A stretch of DNA of 64,000 nucleotides from CAYJAY01 sp964368445 (GTDB lineage: Bacteria; Bacillota; Clostridia; Oscillospirales; Ruminococcaceae). The notes under the pieces are model-generated. The model worked only from the letters and a program-made list of their open reading frames with translations, ran no database searches and had not been told where the DNA came from. Location: positions 1 through 64,000 of the forward strand of contig CAYJAY010000005.1 of the NCBI GenBank assembly GCA_964368445.1, read 5' to 3'. The position numbers were made by a program, and so were the translations under genes. This document shows positions 17,304 to 26,063 of the stretch, piece after piece; within the stretch, counting starts at the first letter, position 1; each line of letters starts with the position of its first letter.

Positions 17304-18533
17304 TTATTCGTATTCTTCTTCCAATGTATATTCATGAATGACTTGTGCAACAAAGTTTTCATCATATTGTGATATTAACATCGGCAAACCGATAGTTCTG
17401 TGTGTTTCCGGGTTAATTGTTATAAGACCCGAAGAAGACTCTACATCGGTTGTGCTGTTTTCTAATACGTCTGCAACCGCAACGCCGTCATATGGATCTT
17501 CAACTTGAGCAAGTGCATTTGCAAGAACCATAACTGCGTCATATCCAAAGTTTACGTTTATAATCGGATATTGTGATCCGGTTTCTTCTTTATACATGTC
17601 GTTTAGTTCTTTCGCTAGTGTGCCTTCTTCTTCCATGTCCGCATTTTGTAAGAAATATGTGTCATAAACTTCATTTTTTACAAGAGATGTAAACGGGGGG
17701 CTAAACGTATTGTTTCCAAGAATGATGCCTTCATAGCCGGCTTCGCGAAGTTGGTCATAGATAAGCGCGTTGTCTGCTGCATAGTTTGGAACAAAAACTG
17801 CTTCGGGGTTAGCTTGAGCAATTTTCAAAGCTTGCGCACGATAGTCGCCGCCGCCTTCAAAAGTTTGTTCTTCCAAAACTTCGCCGCCATGATCTACTAC
17901 ATATTCGGCAAACGGCAATGCGTGTTGAACTGCATACGAAAGCGCATTGTTATAGATAGTTGCATATGTTTTGATTCCTAGTTCTTCGATTGCATACGCT
18001 GCCATCGAATAGGCTTGTTGTGAACAACCGGGTTCCGCAAGGAACATGAACGGATGGGGTTCGCCTGTTTCTTCGTCTGTCGTGCAACGTTCGTCCATAA
18101 AATGTCCGACTATCGGCATTTGGTCTTCTTCAGACAAATCAACCCATGCAAGCGCGGGGTTTGAAAGAGGAGGTCCAATTATTGCGGCAACTTCGTGTTC
18201 GTCAACCAAAGAACGATATGCAAGTATGCCTTCTTGAACATCAGCTTTACAGTCAACCGTTATCAATTCGATCTGGCGTCCGTTAATTCCGCCTTGCTCG
18301 TTAATCATGTTAACTGCATACTCAACACCCCATGTGTTAGCATTTCCTGATTCCGATGCAAACGCTGTTAAGTCTTGAATGTTTCCGATTTTTATCGGTT
18401 CTGTGCTTTGAACATCTTGTTGTTCTGTAGACGGCTCATTTGTTTCGGGAGTTTCCGCAGGCGCAGAACAACCAATAAATAGCATAGTAGTTGTTAAGAT
18501 AAGCGCCAAGATAACCATTAGTTGCTTTTTCAT
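17304..18533 (-). CDS. livK: ABC transporter substrate-binding lipoprotein (Leu/Ile/Val-binding-like)
   Basis: A 409-residue periplasmic-binding-protein-type-I lipoprotein. The signal peptide ends in the lipobox LFIGC with Cys22, followed by a flexible Glu/Pro/Thr linker (about 24-45). The binding domain begins IKIGNIQDLTAFASESG and contains NMINEQGGINGRQIELITVDCKADVQ, typical of HAAT receptors. It would be anchored outside the membrane and give the importer its specificity. It is the first gene of the minus-strand cluster, with LacI-type operators and a sigma-A promoter in the 450-bp region upstream. Cargo is unknown; the neighbouring enzymes suggest an amide- or amino-containing sugar acid and not leucine. 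Confidence 0.9.
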   Translation of the reverse strand: MKKQLMVILALILTTTMLFIGCSAPAETPETNEPSTEQQDVQSTEPIKIGNIQDLTAFASESGNANTWGVEYAVNMINEQGGINGRQIELITVDCKADVQEGILAYRSLVDEHEVAAIIGPPLSNPALAWVDLSEEDQMPIVGHFMDERCTTDEETGEPHPFMFLAEPGCSQQAYSMAAYAIEELGIKTYATIYNNALSYAVQHALPFAEYVVDHGGEVLEEQTFEGGGDYRAQALKIAQANPEAVFVPNYAADNALIYDQLREAGYEGIILGNNTFSPPFTSLVKNEVYDTYFLQNADMEEEGTLAKELNDMYKEETGSQYPIINVNFGYDAVMVLANALAQVEDPYDGVAVADVLENSTTDVESSSGLITINPETHRTIGLPMLISQYDENFVAQVIHEYTLEEEYE

Positions 18534-18685
18534 AATCTTTCTCCATTCTTTTTTTCAACCTATTCAGTTTTTAAAATAGGTTAATTTTTGTGTTTGTTGT
18601 TTGAACCGATGTATTATCGAGTTAAACTTTAAGAATCTCTCGTCATCAAAGTTGTGTGAAATTTCGGGCGATTTCAAGTTTGTTT

Positions 18686-18707
18686 TTCAAGAAAACGTTT
18701 TCTGAAA
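18686..18707. promoter_or_regulatory. LacI-family operator, downstream site
   Basis: An imperfect palindrome centred at 18696.5, with the core AGAAAACGTTTTCT (18690-18703), in the 5' leader of livK. It closely matches the site at 18896-18917. The two centres are 210 bp apart. Confidence 0.75.
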
Positions 18708-18849
18708 CTGTCAATCAACTCAATTTCTGCATTTATCGCCTTAAAACGATATATATTGTCGTTTTATTGCGATATTCTTTGATTTTCACGTCAGTTTAAC
18801 TAATAATGCAAAATGCCTCATGTGACAATACATACTAGTTCTTGCAATG

Positions 18850-18878
18850 AATATATCATAATATTATTAAAATTGCAA
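18850..18878 (-). promoter_or_regulatory. Promoter of the liv/sugar-acid cluster
   Basis: On the minus strand, TTGCAA (18878-18873) and TATATT (18855-18850) have a 17-bp spacer. The start point would be near 18843, leaving a leader of about 310 nt before livK. The two operators lie about 60 bp upstream and about 145 bp downstream of that point. Confidence 0.55.
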
Positions 18879-18895
18879 CAATTTTTTTTATTTTT

Positions 18896-18917
18896 TTCAA
18901 GTAAACGTTTTCTTGAA
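18896..18917. promoter_or_regulatory. LacI-family operator, upstream site
   Basis: A 22-bp palindrome centred between 18906 and 18907: left half TTCAAGTAAAC, right half GTTTTCTTGAA, with one mismatch and a central CG as in LacI/CcpA-type operators. It directly abuts the -35 box of a rightward promoter and lies just before the lacI stop codon. Confidence 0.82.
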
Positions 18918-18946
18918 TTGACAATAAAAAAACGACTGTATATAAT
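18918..18946 (+). promoter_or_regulatory. Consensus sigma-A promoter directed into lacI (antisense)
   Basis: A perfect TTGACA (18918-18923), a 17-bp spacer and a perfect TATAAT (18941-18946). Transcription would run antisense through lacI toward the epimerase and AEC genes. The operator at 18896-18917 is immediately upstream. Confidence 0.6.
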
Positions 18947-18984
18947 GCAAAGTAGATTACAGCCATTTTCAAATTTCTGATAAA

Positions 18985-20031
18985 TTATATTTTTTTCACC
19001 GTCTCTCGCACAACCACTTTCGGAATTAGCTGCATGTTCAAACTTTCAAACGATTGGTTATGTTCTATATTGTTAAGCAACATCGTCATGGCGAGTCGTC
19101 CCGATTCATCCGAGGGATAGCTAACCGTTGTCAACTGTGGGTACACATATTCCGCGAGAGGAATGTTATCAAACCCAACGACAGAGATATCTTCCGGTAT
19201 TTTAATTCCGGCTCTCATAAGTTCCTGCATAACCCCAACCGCCACCATGTCGTTGTTACAAAAAATCGCGGTATAATCTGAACAGTTTTTCAAAAAGTTT
19301 TGTGCAATACCTTTTGCAACACCCAGCTCAGCGCTTTCATTATCAATTAAATCTTGTTCATCCGGCACAAATACCTTTATATTTTGTCTGCATTTCGCCT
19401 CGGAATGCATCGCATCTTTGTAACCCCTATATATTTCCAAGCGAGACCATCTTGTCAACGGCATTGATGCCAAGGCTATCTTTTGATGTCCGTTAGCGAT
19501 TAAATATTCGACGGCTATTCTAGCTCCCGCTCTACAATCGAACAATATACTTGGGCACACCAAATTTTCAAAATACTGATCGAGCAAAACAAAGTTCATT
19601 CCCAATTTAATCATATTTTCTATATAGGTATGATCTTGGCATATCGAAGACAGAATGACGCCTTTTACACGTTTTTTATTAAGTTCTTGCAAAAAACGCA
19701 TCTCCTCTTTTTCTTCTCCGTTTGTAATGCAAAGAATTATATTATTATTTTCTTTTGTTGCTATTTTACATATACCAACTAGCGCTTGAAGATAGAATTG
19801 GTTTGTTATATTGGGCAACACAACCCCGATATCTTTGCCACTGTCGCCTTTCAAAGCACGCGCTATCTCGTTTGGGACATATGCCAATTCTTCCATAGCA
19901 GTTTGAACTTGTTGCCGAAGCACAGGGGAGATATTATAATCAACAGCGTTTATAACACGCGAAACGGTCGCTATCGACACACCAGCTTTTTTCGCAACAT
20001 CTTTTATTGTCGCTTTTTTATTGTTACTCAT
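18985..20031 (-). CDS. LacI/GalR family transcriptional regulator
   Basis: A 348-residue repressor-type protein. The N-terminal helix-turn-helix ATIKDVAKKAGVSIATVSRVIN (about 7-28) and hinge YVPNEIARALK are followed by a sugar-binding type I periplasmic-fold domain (KDIGVVLPNITNQFYLQALVGI to VVRETVKK). GGAGCTGTA precedes the ATG. It lies directly upstream of the liv cluster and divergent from the epimerase gene. I infer that it controls both through the two palindromic operators at 18686 and 18896. The effector is probably a sugar-acid intermediate. Confidence 0.92.
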   Translation of the reverse strand: MSNNKKATIKDVAKKAGVSIATVSRVINAVDYNISPVLRQQVQTAMEELAYVPNEIARALKGDSGKDIGVVLPNITNQFYLQALVGICKIATKENNNIILCITNGEEKEEMRFLQELNKKRVKGVILSSICQDHTYIENMIKLGMNFVLLDQYFENLVCPSILFDCRAGARIAVEYLIANGHQKIALASMPLTRWSRLEIYRGYKDAMHSEAKCRQNIKVFVPDEQDLIDNESAELGVAKGIAQNFLKNCSDYTAIFCNNDMVAVGVMQELMRAGIKIPEDISVVGFDNIPLAEYVYPQLTTVSYPSDESGRLAMTMLLNNIEHNQSFESLNMQLIPKVVVRETVKKI

Positions 20032-20172
20032 TACAGCTCCTATTGAATTGTAGTTTCATTAGATATTGAAAATTTTTAATTGTTGGTTTTGGTGCGGCAA
20101 AGCCAATCTTTTAAGTATAATAACATAATATTAAAATAAAATATAGTAAATATAAAAAGGATGGACAAACAA

Positions 20173-21186
20173 ATGAATTTAAACGAATTATTAGAACTTA
20201 TGAACAAGCCGTCTGAAAGATTAATACAAAGTCTTAAAGGTTTTAATCAAGACATAATGGTAATCGGAGCCGGCGGAAAAATCGGGCCATCGTTATGTTT
20301 AAAGGCCGCAAACGCTTTTCACGCCGCCGGTGTTTCTGCCAAAATTTTCGCCGTTTCTCTTGTGTTTACCCCACAAGAACGCGAACTTTTAGAAAGTGTT
20401 GGCGTTATTATATACGAAGGGGATGTTTCAAGCGAGACTTTTTTATCAACGTTGCCAAACGTAAAAAACATCATCTATCTTGTGGGCAGAAAGTTTGGAA
20501 CAATAGGCAACACCGGTTTAACATGGATGGTCAACAGCATAACTCCGGCGTTTGTTTGTAACCATTTTAAACAATCAAATTTTGTTGTTTTTTCAACAGG
20601 AAACGTATATGGTTTAGCCCCTGTTTTGTCCGGAGGTTTTTCAGAGATAGACCAGCTTAATCCTATCGGAGAATATGCCCAGTCGTGTCTCGCGAGAGAA
20701 CGAGTATTTGAATATTATTCGACGCAAAACAAAAACAAAGTTTTGATGTTTAGATTAAACTACGCAATAGACATGCGGTATGGAGTTTTGCACGACATTG
20801 CAAAAGCAGTTTACACATCAAAGCCTGTCGACATATCACAAGGTGTGTTTAATTGTATTTGGCAAGGCGATGTCAATGAATATGCTTTAAGCTGTCTTTT
20901 ACATGTCGACTCGCCCCCTTCAATTCTAAACGTCACCGGCCCCGAAACAATCTCGATAAAATGGGTCGCGGAAGAATTTGCGAAGATTTTTAACAAGCCG
21001 GCTTCTTTTGTCGGCGAAAACAACGGCACAGCTCTTTTTAGCAAAACCGCAAAACTAAACGGACTTTTAGGGTATCCTTTAACTTCACTCGAGCAAATGA
21101 TTAAAATGACTGCAAATTGGATTTCTCAAGACGGAGAAACAATTGAAGCTCCGACACATTTCGAAACGGTAGACGGGAGGTATTGA
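20173..21186 (+). CDS. NAD-dependent epimerase/dehydratase-like protein (extended SDR) with altered YxxxK
   Basis: A 337-residue extended short-chain dehydrogenase. The nucleotide-binding motif is VIGAGGKIG near the N-terminus, and VVFSTGNVYGL supplies the Ser/Thr region. The expected catalytic YxxxK reads YAQSC (EYAQSCLARERVFEYY), so the active-site lysine is replaced. A later segment reads LNVTGPETISIKWVAEEFAKIF. This is either a divergent catalytic subgroup or a substrate-sensing protein. The ATG at 20173 was chosen because AAAAAGGA abuts the ATG at 20161 but is correctly spaced for 20173. It is divergent from lacI and followed 2 bp later by the AEC transporter gene, so the two are co-expressed. 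Confidence 0.78.
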   Translation: MNLNELLELMNKPSERLIQSLKGFNQDIMVIGAGGKIGPSLCLKAANAFHAAGVSAKIFAVSLVFTPQERELLESVGVIIYEGDVSSETFLSTLPNVKNIIYLVGRKFGTIGNTGLTWMVNSITPAFVCNHFKQSNFVVFSTGNVYGLAPVLSGGFSEIDQLNPIGEYAQSCLARERVFEYYSTQNKNKVLMFRLNYAIDMRYGVLHDIAKAVYTSKPVDISQGVFNCIWQGDVNEYALSCLLHVDSPPSILNVTGPETISIKWVAEEFAKIFNKPASFVGENNGTALFSKTAKLNGLLGYPLTSLEQMIKMTANWISQDGETIEAPTHFETVDGRY

Positions 21187-21187
21187 T

Positions 21188-22081
21188 TTGGGAACTTTAT
21201 TCGCCTTATTCCTACTGCCGTTAATCGGATTTCTCACAGCAAAGTATAAGTTAATAAACGAAAATTCATTTTCTACTATACCGGACATTTTAACAAACAT
21301 ACTATACCCCGCAATGATTTTCATTTCTATAACCTCTATGAAAACCGAAAATCTATTAAATGACGGAGCTGTTTTTTTTATTTTAACCGCCGTTATAACT
21401 TTAACTTTGTTTGCCGTTACTTATTTTGTTTTTAAAAACAAACCACAAACACAAAAAAGTGTCATGCAGTTTCAAGTTTGTATAGGAAATGTTGTTTTTG
21501 TCACAATCCCTTTGTTTAGTATGTTTGGCCTAAACGATTTCGTAAACAAAGGAATCATATTTAGTTCTTGTCAAGACCTAATAATATGGAGTTTGTTTTA
21601 CTATGTTTTCGCAAAAAACAGGGGAAGTTTTTTAAAATCTATTATAAGCCCTTGTATAATTTCGTTTGTTATAAGTCTTGTGTTAACTCTATTTAAAGTT
21701 CCCATACCCGACTTAATCAAGACGCCTTTATCGATGTTAAGCAGTATGACGGCTCCAATGGCGTTGCTTTTTTTGGGAATAGCTATCTACAAATACGGGC
21801 TTATTGATTCGTTTTGTTCCAAAACTGCGGTAACTTTTGCAATCGCAAAAACCTTTTTGCTTCCGTTGGTTATTTTTGTAGTTGTATTTAATTTTTTAAC
21901 TATACAAAACGCAATTTTACTCGCTCTTTTGTTTAGCGCTCCAACCCCGCTCATGCTTATAGTTTGGTCTACAAAGTTTAAAAAAGACAGCAAACTAGCT
22001 TCAAACTGTTGTGTTTGTTCTACCATTGTTTATATTATAACGTGTAGTATTTTTCTTTATATTTATACATCGTTTAGTTAG
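21188..22081 (+). CDS. AEC (auxin efflux carrier) family transporter
   Basis: A 297-residue integral membrane protein with about ten hydrophobic segments. It resembles bacterial AEC permeases, which carry malate, malonate and related small organic acids. It starts with TTG right after the epimerase stop; GGGAGGTAT at the end of that gene serves as the ribosome site, so translation is coupled. LYPAMIFISITSM and SSMTAPMALLFLGIAIYKYG are typical AEC segments. It could import or export an organic acid made or used by the adjacent cluster. Confidence 0.85.
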   Translation: MGTLFALFLLPLIGFLTAKYKLINENSFSTIPDILTNILYPAMIFISITSMKTENLLNDGAVFFILTAVITLTLFAVTYFVFKNKPQTQKSVMQFQVCIGNVVFVTIPLFSMFGLNDFVNKGIIFSSCQDLIIWSLFYYVFAKNRGSFLKSIISPCIISFVISLVLTLFKVPIPDLIKTPLSMLSSMTAPMALLFLGIAIYKYGLIDSFCSKTAVTFAIAKTFLLPLVIFVVVFNFLTIQNAILLALLFSAPTPLMLIVWSTKFKKDSKLASNCCVCSTIVYIITCSIFLYIYTSFS

Positions 22082-22104
22082 TTCCAGAGTTTTATTTATA
22101 CATC

Positions 22105-22141
22105 ACAAAAGAGCAACCGATTTTGTCGGTTGCTCTTTTTA
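22105..22141 (+). terminator. Intrinsic terminator after the AEC gene
   Basis: AAAAGAGCAACCGA pairs with TCGGTTGCTCTTTTT around TTTTG. The stem is identical to the gdhA terminator at 3414-3444. Confidence 0.92.
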
Positions 22142-22174
22142 GTTAATAGCTAGCAACTTCGAAAGTTTCACAAA

Positions 22175-22249
22175 CCCTTGTCATTCAAATCGCGGCGTAA
22201 ACCGCTCCGACATTCCTCATTCCTCATTCCTCATTCCTCATTCCTCATT
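22175..22249. repeat. Short hairpin module plus CATTCCT heptad array
   Basis: A TGTCATTCAAAT motif leads into a GCGGCGTAAACCGC hairpin, followed by about five to six direct copies of the heptad CATTCCT. The same order (inverse of ATTTAAATGACAAG-hairpin) is seen at 28209-28266. Confidence 0.75.
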
Positions 22250-22250
22250 A

Positions 22251-22290
22251 AAAAAAAGAGTCCCGTTTAAACGGAAGCTCTTTTTTTTAT
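22251..22290. terminator. Bidirectional terminator between the AEC and PFOR genes
   Basis: An A-run and GAG (22251-22260) pair with CTC and a T-run (22278-22288) around an inner CCGTTTAAACGG palindrome. It would serve mainly the minus-strand PFOR gene that ends at 22327. Confidence 0.8.
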
Positions 22291-22326
22291 TATCGATAAC
22301 TTAAAGCTGTTAGGTTAAAAACTATA

Positions 22327-25300
22327 TTAACCCTCTGCTCTTTTTTTGAGAAGTTCCCATTTTTCTTTTGCTGTTTCAACTGCGCTGTCGAACAATCTGT
22401 CTGCTCTGTCCGGGAAAGTTCTTGTAAGCGAAGTGTAACGAACTTCGTTTTTGATGAATTCCATGTAATCCGCCGACGGTTCTTTGCTGTCGAGGATAAA
22501 CGGATTTTTGCCTTGTTCCGAAAGTCTTGGATCGAAACGGAAGAGGTGCCAATATCCCGCTGCAACTGCTCTTTTGATTTCGTCTTGAGCGTTTGCAAGG
22601 CCGCCTTTAATTCCGTGGTTGATACAAGGAGCGTATGCTATAACAATCGAAGGACCGTTGTAGCTTTCAGCTTCGTGGAACGCTTTGATGCATTGGTTAT
22701 AATCTGCGCCCATTGCGACTTGTGCTGTGTAAACATAACCATAGCTCATTGCAATAGCTGCAAGGTCTTTTTTCTTGATATCTTTACCGGCAGCGGCAAA
22801 CTGTGCAACCGCGCCTGTCGGTGTAGCTTTTGAAGATTGTCCGCCAGTGTTGGAATAAACTTCGGTATCGAATACAAGGATGTTAACATCTTGTCCCGAT
22901 GCGATAACGTGGTCTAGGCCGCCGAAACCAATGTCGTATGCCCAACCGTCACCGCCGAAGCACCAAACCGATTTTTTCGAAAGATAGTCTTTTGCGCCGA
23001 TAACGTTTTTCTCTGCGTCTGTTCCTGCGTTACCTATTGCCGCGATGAGTTTGTCTGTTGCAATTTTGTTTAGCGAACCATCGTTGTATGTTGCAAGATA
23101 TTCGTCGGCAGCGGCTTTTTTGTCTCCGCTTGCGCTGTCTGCCATCTCTTTAACGCTGTTAAGTGCGCGTTCGCGAAGAGCGTTTTGTGCAAGGAACATT
23201 CCATAACCATACTCTGCGTTATCTTCAAACAACGAGTTTGCCCAAGCGGGGCCTTTGCCTTGTTTGTTAACGGTGTACGGAGTTGAAGGAGCAGAACCAC
23301 CCCAGATTGAAGAACAACCTGTTGCGTTTGCTATATACATTCTGTCGCCGAAAAGTTGTGTAACAAGTTTTGCATACGGTGTTTCGCCACAACCTGCGCA
23401 AGCGCCCGAGAACTCGAGAAGCGGTTGTTTGAACTGGCTGCCTTTAACCGTTTTGTCGGTAAATTTAGCGGCAACTTCGGGTTTTTCGTCGATGCTTAAG
23501 CAGTATGCGAAAACGTCTTGTTGAACTTCTTGGCTTTCAAGAGGTTTCATTTCAAGAGCTTTGTTTCCTTTCATGCCCGGGCAAACGTTAGCACAGCTTC
23601 CGCAACCGGCACAATCGAGGGGAGAGATAGACATCGAGAATTTAAGTCCCGGAACTCCGGTCATGTCTTTTGTTATAAGTCCTTGTGGAGCTTTTGCAAC
23701 TTCGTCGTCGTTAAGCGCTACAGGGCGGATAACTGCGTGGGGGCAAACATAAGCACAGAAGTTACATTGGATACAGTTTTCCGGTTTCCATTCGGGAACG
23801 TTAACTGCGATTCCGCGTTTTTCGTATGCCGCGCTTCCTTGTTGCATGTGGCCGTCTTCACGTCCTGCAAATGTAGAAACGGGGAGATGTGTTCCTTGAA
23901 GTCTTCCGATTGGTTCGTGGATATCTTGAACAAAGTCAACGAGAGCGGCGCGGTCGCCTTTGATCTCTGCTTTTGCTTTTTCGCCTGTAGCGTTTTTCCA
24001 AGTTTCCGGTACTTCGATTTTAACAAGAGCATCTGCGCCTTTGTCGATAGCGTCGAAGTTCATTTGAACGATAGCTTTACCTTTTGCGCCGTAGGTTTTT
24101 TCAGCCATCTCTTTCATGTATTTAACGGCATCTGCTTCGGGGATTATCTTTGCAAGTTGGAAGAATGCCGATTGAAGAACGAGGTTGTATTTTCCGCGAA
24201 GGCCAAGTTCTTTGTCGATAGCATATGCGTTAATTGTGTAAAGATTAATGTTGTTGTCTGCGATGTATTTTTTGTCTTTTGCGGGAAGTTCTTTTTCAAG
24301 TTCCGCCATGTCCCATTGACAGTTGATGAGATATGTTCCGCCCGGTTTGATATCTTCAACGATATCGTAACGTCCAACATACGAAGCGTTGTGGCAAGCA
24401 ACAAAGTCGGCTTTGTTTACAAGGTATGTCGAATGGATTGTGCTGTTTCCGAAACGAAGATGCGAAATTGTTACGCCGCCCGATTTTTTCGAGTCATATT
24501 CAAAATAGGCTTGGGCTTTCATGTCGGTGTGGTCGCCGATGATTTTAATCGAGCTTTTGTTTGCTCCAACGGTACCGTCGGAACCTAGTCCCCAGAACTT
24601 ACAGCTTGTCATTCCTGCCGGAGTTGTGTCGGGGTTTTCTGTTACGTCGATAGAAAGGAATGTCACGTCATCGGTTATGCCGACAGTGAACATTTTTTTG
24701 CCGTCTGCTTTTTCTGCGTTACGATATACTGCGATGATTTGAGCCGGTGTTGTGTCTTTTGAACCAAGACCATAACGTCCCGAAGAAAGGTTAACATCAG
24801 CGAATTTTGTTCCGCGGATAGCGGCAACAACGTCAAGCCAAAGCGGTTCGCCAAGAGCGCCGGGTTCTTTTGTTCTGTCGAGAACCGAGATGTTTTTAAC
24901 AGAAGCCGGAATAGCTTCGATTAATTTTGAAGCAACGAACGGACGATATAGACGAACTTTGATAACGCCGTATTTTCCGCCTGCTGCGTTTAGATAGTCG
25001 ATTGTTTCGCCGATTGTGTCACATACCGAGCCCATAGCGATTATAACTGTTTCAGCGTCGGCTGCTCCGTAGTAGTTGAACAAAGCATAATCTGTTCCGA
25101 TGCGTTTGTTAACTTCGTTCATATAGCCTTCAACAACTGCGGGGATTTCGTTGTAGAATTTGTTGGAAGCTTCTCTTGCTTGGAAGAAGATGTCGGGGTT
25201 TTGTGCTGTTCCGCGAAGGATTGGGTGTTCCGGGTTAAGCGCTGCTTTGCGGAACGATTCGATAGCGTCCATGTCCACCATCTCTTTGAGTTCTTCGTAA

Positions 25301-25860
25301 TCCCAAGTTTCGATTTTTTGAACTTCGTGTGAAGTTCTGAAACCATCGAAGAAGTTAAGGAAAGGAACTCTGCCTTTGATTGTGGCAAGGTGGGCAACCG
25401 GTGTTAAGTCCATGACTTCTTGAACGCTTGCAGAAGCTAGCATTGCAAAGCCGGTTTGACGACATGCCATTACGTCGGAATGGTCGCCGAAGATTGAAAG
25501 AGCGTGTGACGCAACGGCACGAGCCGAAACATCAATAACGCAAGGAAGAAGTTCACCCGCGATTTTGTACATGTTGGGGATCATTAGAAGAAGTCCTTGC
25601 GAAGCGGTGAACGTTGTTGTTAACGCTCCGGCAGCAAGCGATCCGTGAACCGCGCCGGCAGCACCGGCTTCCGATTGCATTTCGATAATTTTTGCGGTGT
25701 CTCCGAAGATGTTTTTCACGCCGTTTGCTGCGAACCCGTCACAGTAGTCGGCCATGTTTGACGACGGAGTTATGGGGTAGATTGCCGCAACTTCTGTAAA
25801 AGCATACGACACGTGGGCGGCGGCGTTGTTGCCGTCCATGGTTTTCATTTTTCTAGCCAT
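22327..25860 (-). CDS. nifJ: Pyruvate:ferredoxin (flavodoxin) oxidoreductase, single chain
   Basis: A 1177-residue homodimeric-type PFOR that converts pyruvate and CoA to acetyl-CoA, CO2 and reduced ferredoxin. Domains in order: pyrimidine-binding domain I (AAIYPITPSSNMADYCDGFAA, near 27-47), the gamma-type domain with IGDHTDMKAQAYFEYDSKKSG (about 440-460), two [4Fe-4S] sites CIQCNFCAYVCP and CAGCGSCANVCPG (about 690-760), and the C-terminal TPP domain with CAGCGETPY, GDGWAYDIGFGGLDHV and TEVYSNTGGQSSKATPTG. Length is normal. GGAGAGTG precedes the ATG. It is a monocistronic unit with a stem-loop in its leader (25906-25924). Its presence marks an anaerobic metabolism and would use the pyruvate made by the KDPG pathway. 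Confidence 0.97.
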   Translation of the reverse strand: MARKMKTMDGNNAAAHVSYAFTEVAAIYPITPSSNMADYCDGFAANGVKNIFGDTAKIIEMQSEAGAAGAVHGSLAAGALTTTFTASQGLLLMIPNMYKIAGELLPCVIDVSARAVASHALSIFGDHSDVMACRQTGFAMLASASVQEVMDLTPVAHLATIKGRVPFLNFFDGFRTSHEVQKIETWDYEELKEMVDMDAIESFRKAALNPEHPILRGTAQNPDIFFQAREASNKFYNEIPAVVEGYMNEVNKRIGTDYALFNYYGAADAETVIIAMGSVCDTIGETIDYLNAAGGKYGVIKVRLYRPFVASKLIEAIPASVKNISVLDRTKEPGALGEPLWLDVVAAIRGTKFADVNLSSGRYGLGSKDTTPAQIIAVYRNAEKADGKKMFTVGITDDVTFLSIDVTENPDTTPAGMTSCKFWGLGSDGTVGANKSSIKIIGDHTDMKAQAYFEYDSKKSGGVTISHLRFGNSTIHSTYLVNKADFVACHNASYVGRYDIVEDIKPGGTYLINCQWDMAELEKELPAKDKKYIADNNINLYTINAYAIDKELGLRGKYNLVLQSAFFQLAKIIPEADAVKYMKEMAEKTYGAKGKAIVQMNFDAIDKGADALVKIEVPETWKNATGEKAKAEIKGDRAALVDFVQDIHEPIGRLQGTHLPVSTFAGREDGHMQQGSAAYEKRGIAVNVPEWKPENCIQCNFCAYVCPHAVIRPVALNDDEVAKAPQGLITKDMTGVPGLKFSMSISPLDCAGCGSCANVCPGMKGNKALEMKPLESQEVQQDVFAYCLSIDEKPEVAAKFTDKTVKGSQFKQPLLEFSGACAGCGETPYAKLVTQLFGDRMYIANATGCSSIWGGSAPSTPYTVNKQGKGPAWANSLFEDNAEYGYGMFLAQNALRERALNSVKEMADSASGDKKAAADEYLATYNDGSLNKIATDKLIAAIGNAGTDAEKNVIGAKDYLSKKSVWCFGGDGWAYDIGFGGLDHVIASGQDVNILVFDTEVYSNTGGQSSKATPTGAVAQFAAAGKDIKKKDLAAIAMSYGYVYTAQVAMGADYNQCIKAFHEAESYNGPSIVIAYAPCINHGIKGGLANAQDEIKRAVAAGYWHLFRFDPRLSEQGKNPFILDSKEPSADYMEFIKNEVRYTSLTRTFPDRADRLFDSAVETAKEKWELLKKRAEG

Positions 25861-25905
25861 TTAATTTTACACTCTCCAAAAAAAATAATTGAATGCAGCT
25901 TTTTT

Positions 25906-25924
25906 TATCGACCCAAAATCGATA
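25906..25924 (-). promoter_or_regulatory. Small hairpin in the PFOR leader
   Basis: TATCGA (25906-25911) pairs with TCGATA (25919-25924) in the untranslated leader, about 45-65 nt before the start codon. It could be an operator or an mRNA structure; no known regulator site is recognised. Confidence 0.35.
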
Positions 25925-26063
25925 TAAAACTACATAATTTCCACGTTTAAGTTTAACACTATTTATATAATAAGTAAAGTTTTATTCTTTATTAAATTTT
26001 AAATATTTCGGTAAATAATTCTAATTGTCTAATTTTGGGGTTATTTGTATTGGTTTGGCAGAA

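Noticed and set aside
23518..24588. Long plus-strand open frame (356 codons) inside the PFOR gene
   Set aside because: It is a shadow of the PFOR reading frame; composition is Cys/Phe/Val-rich and it shows no family motif.
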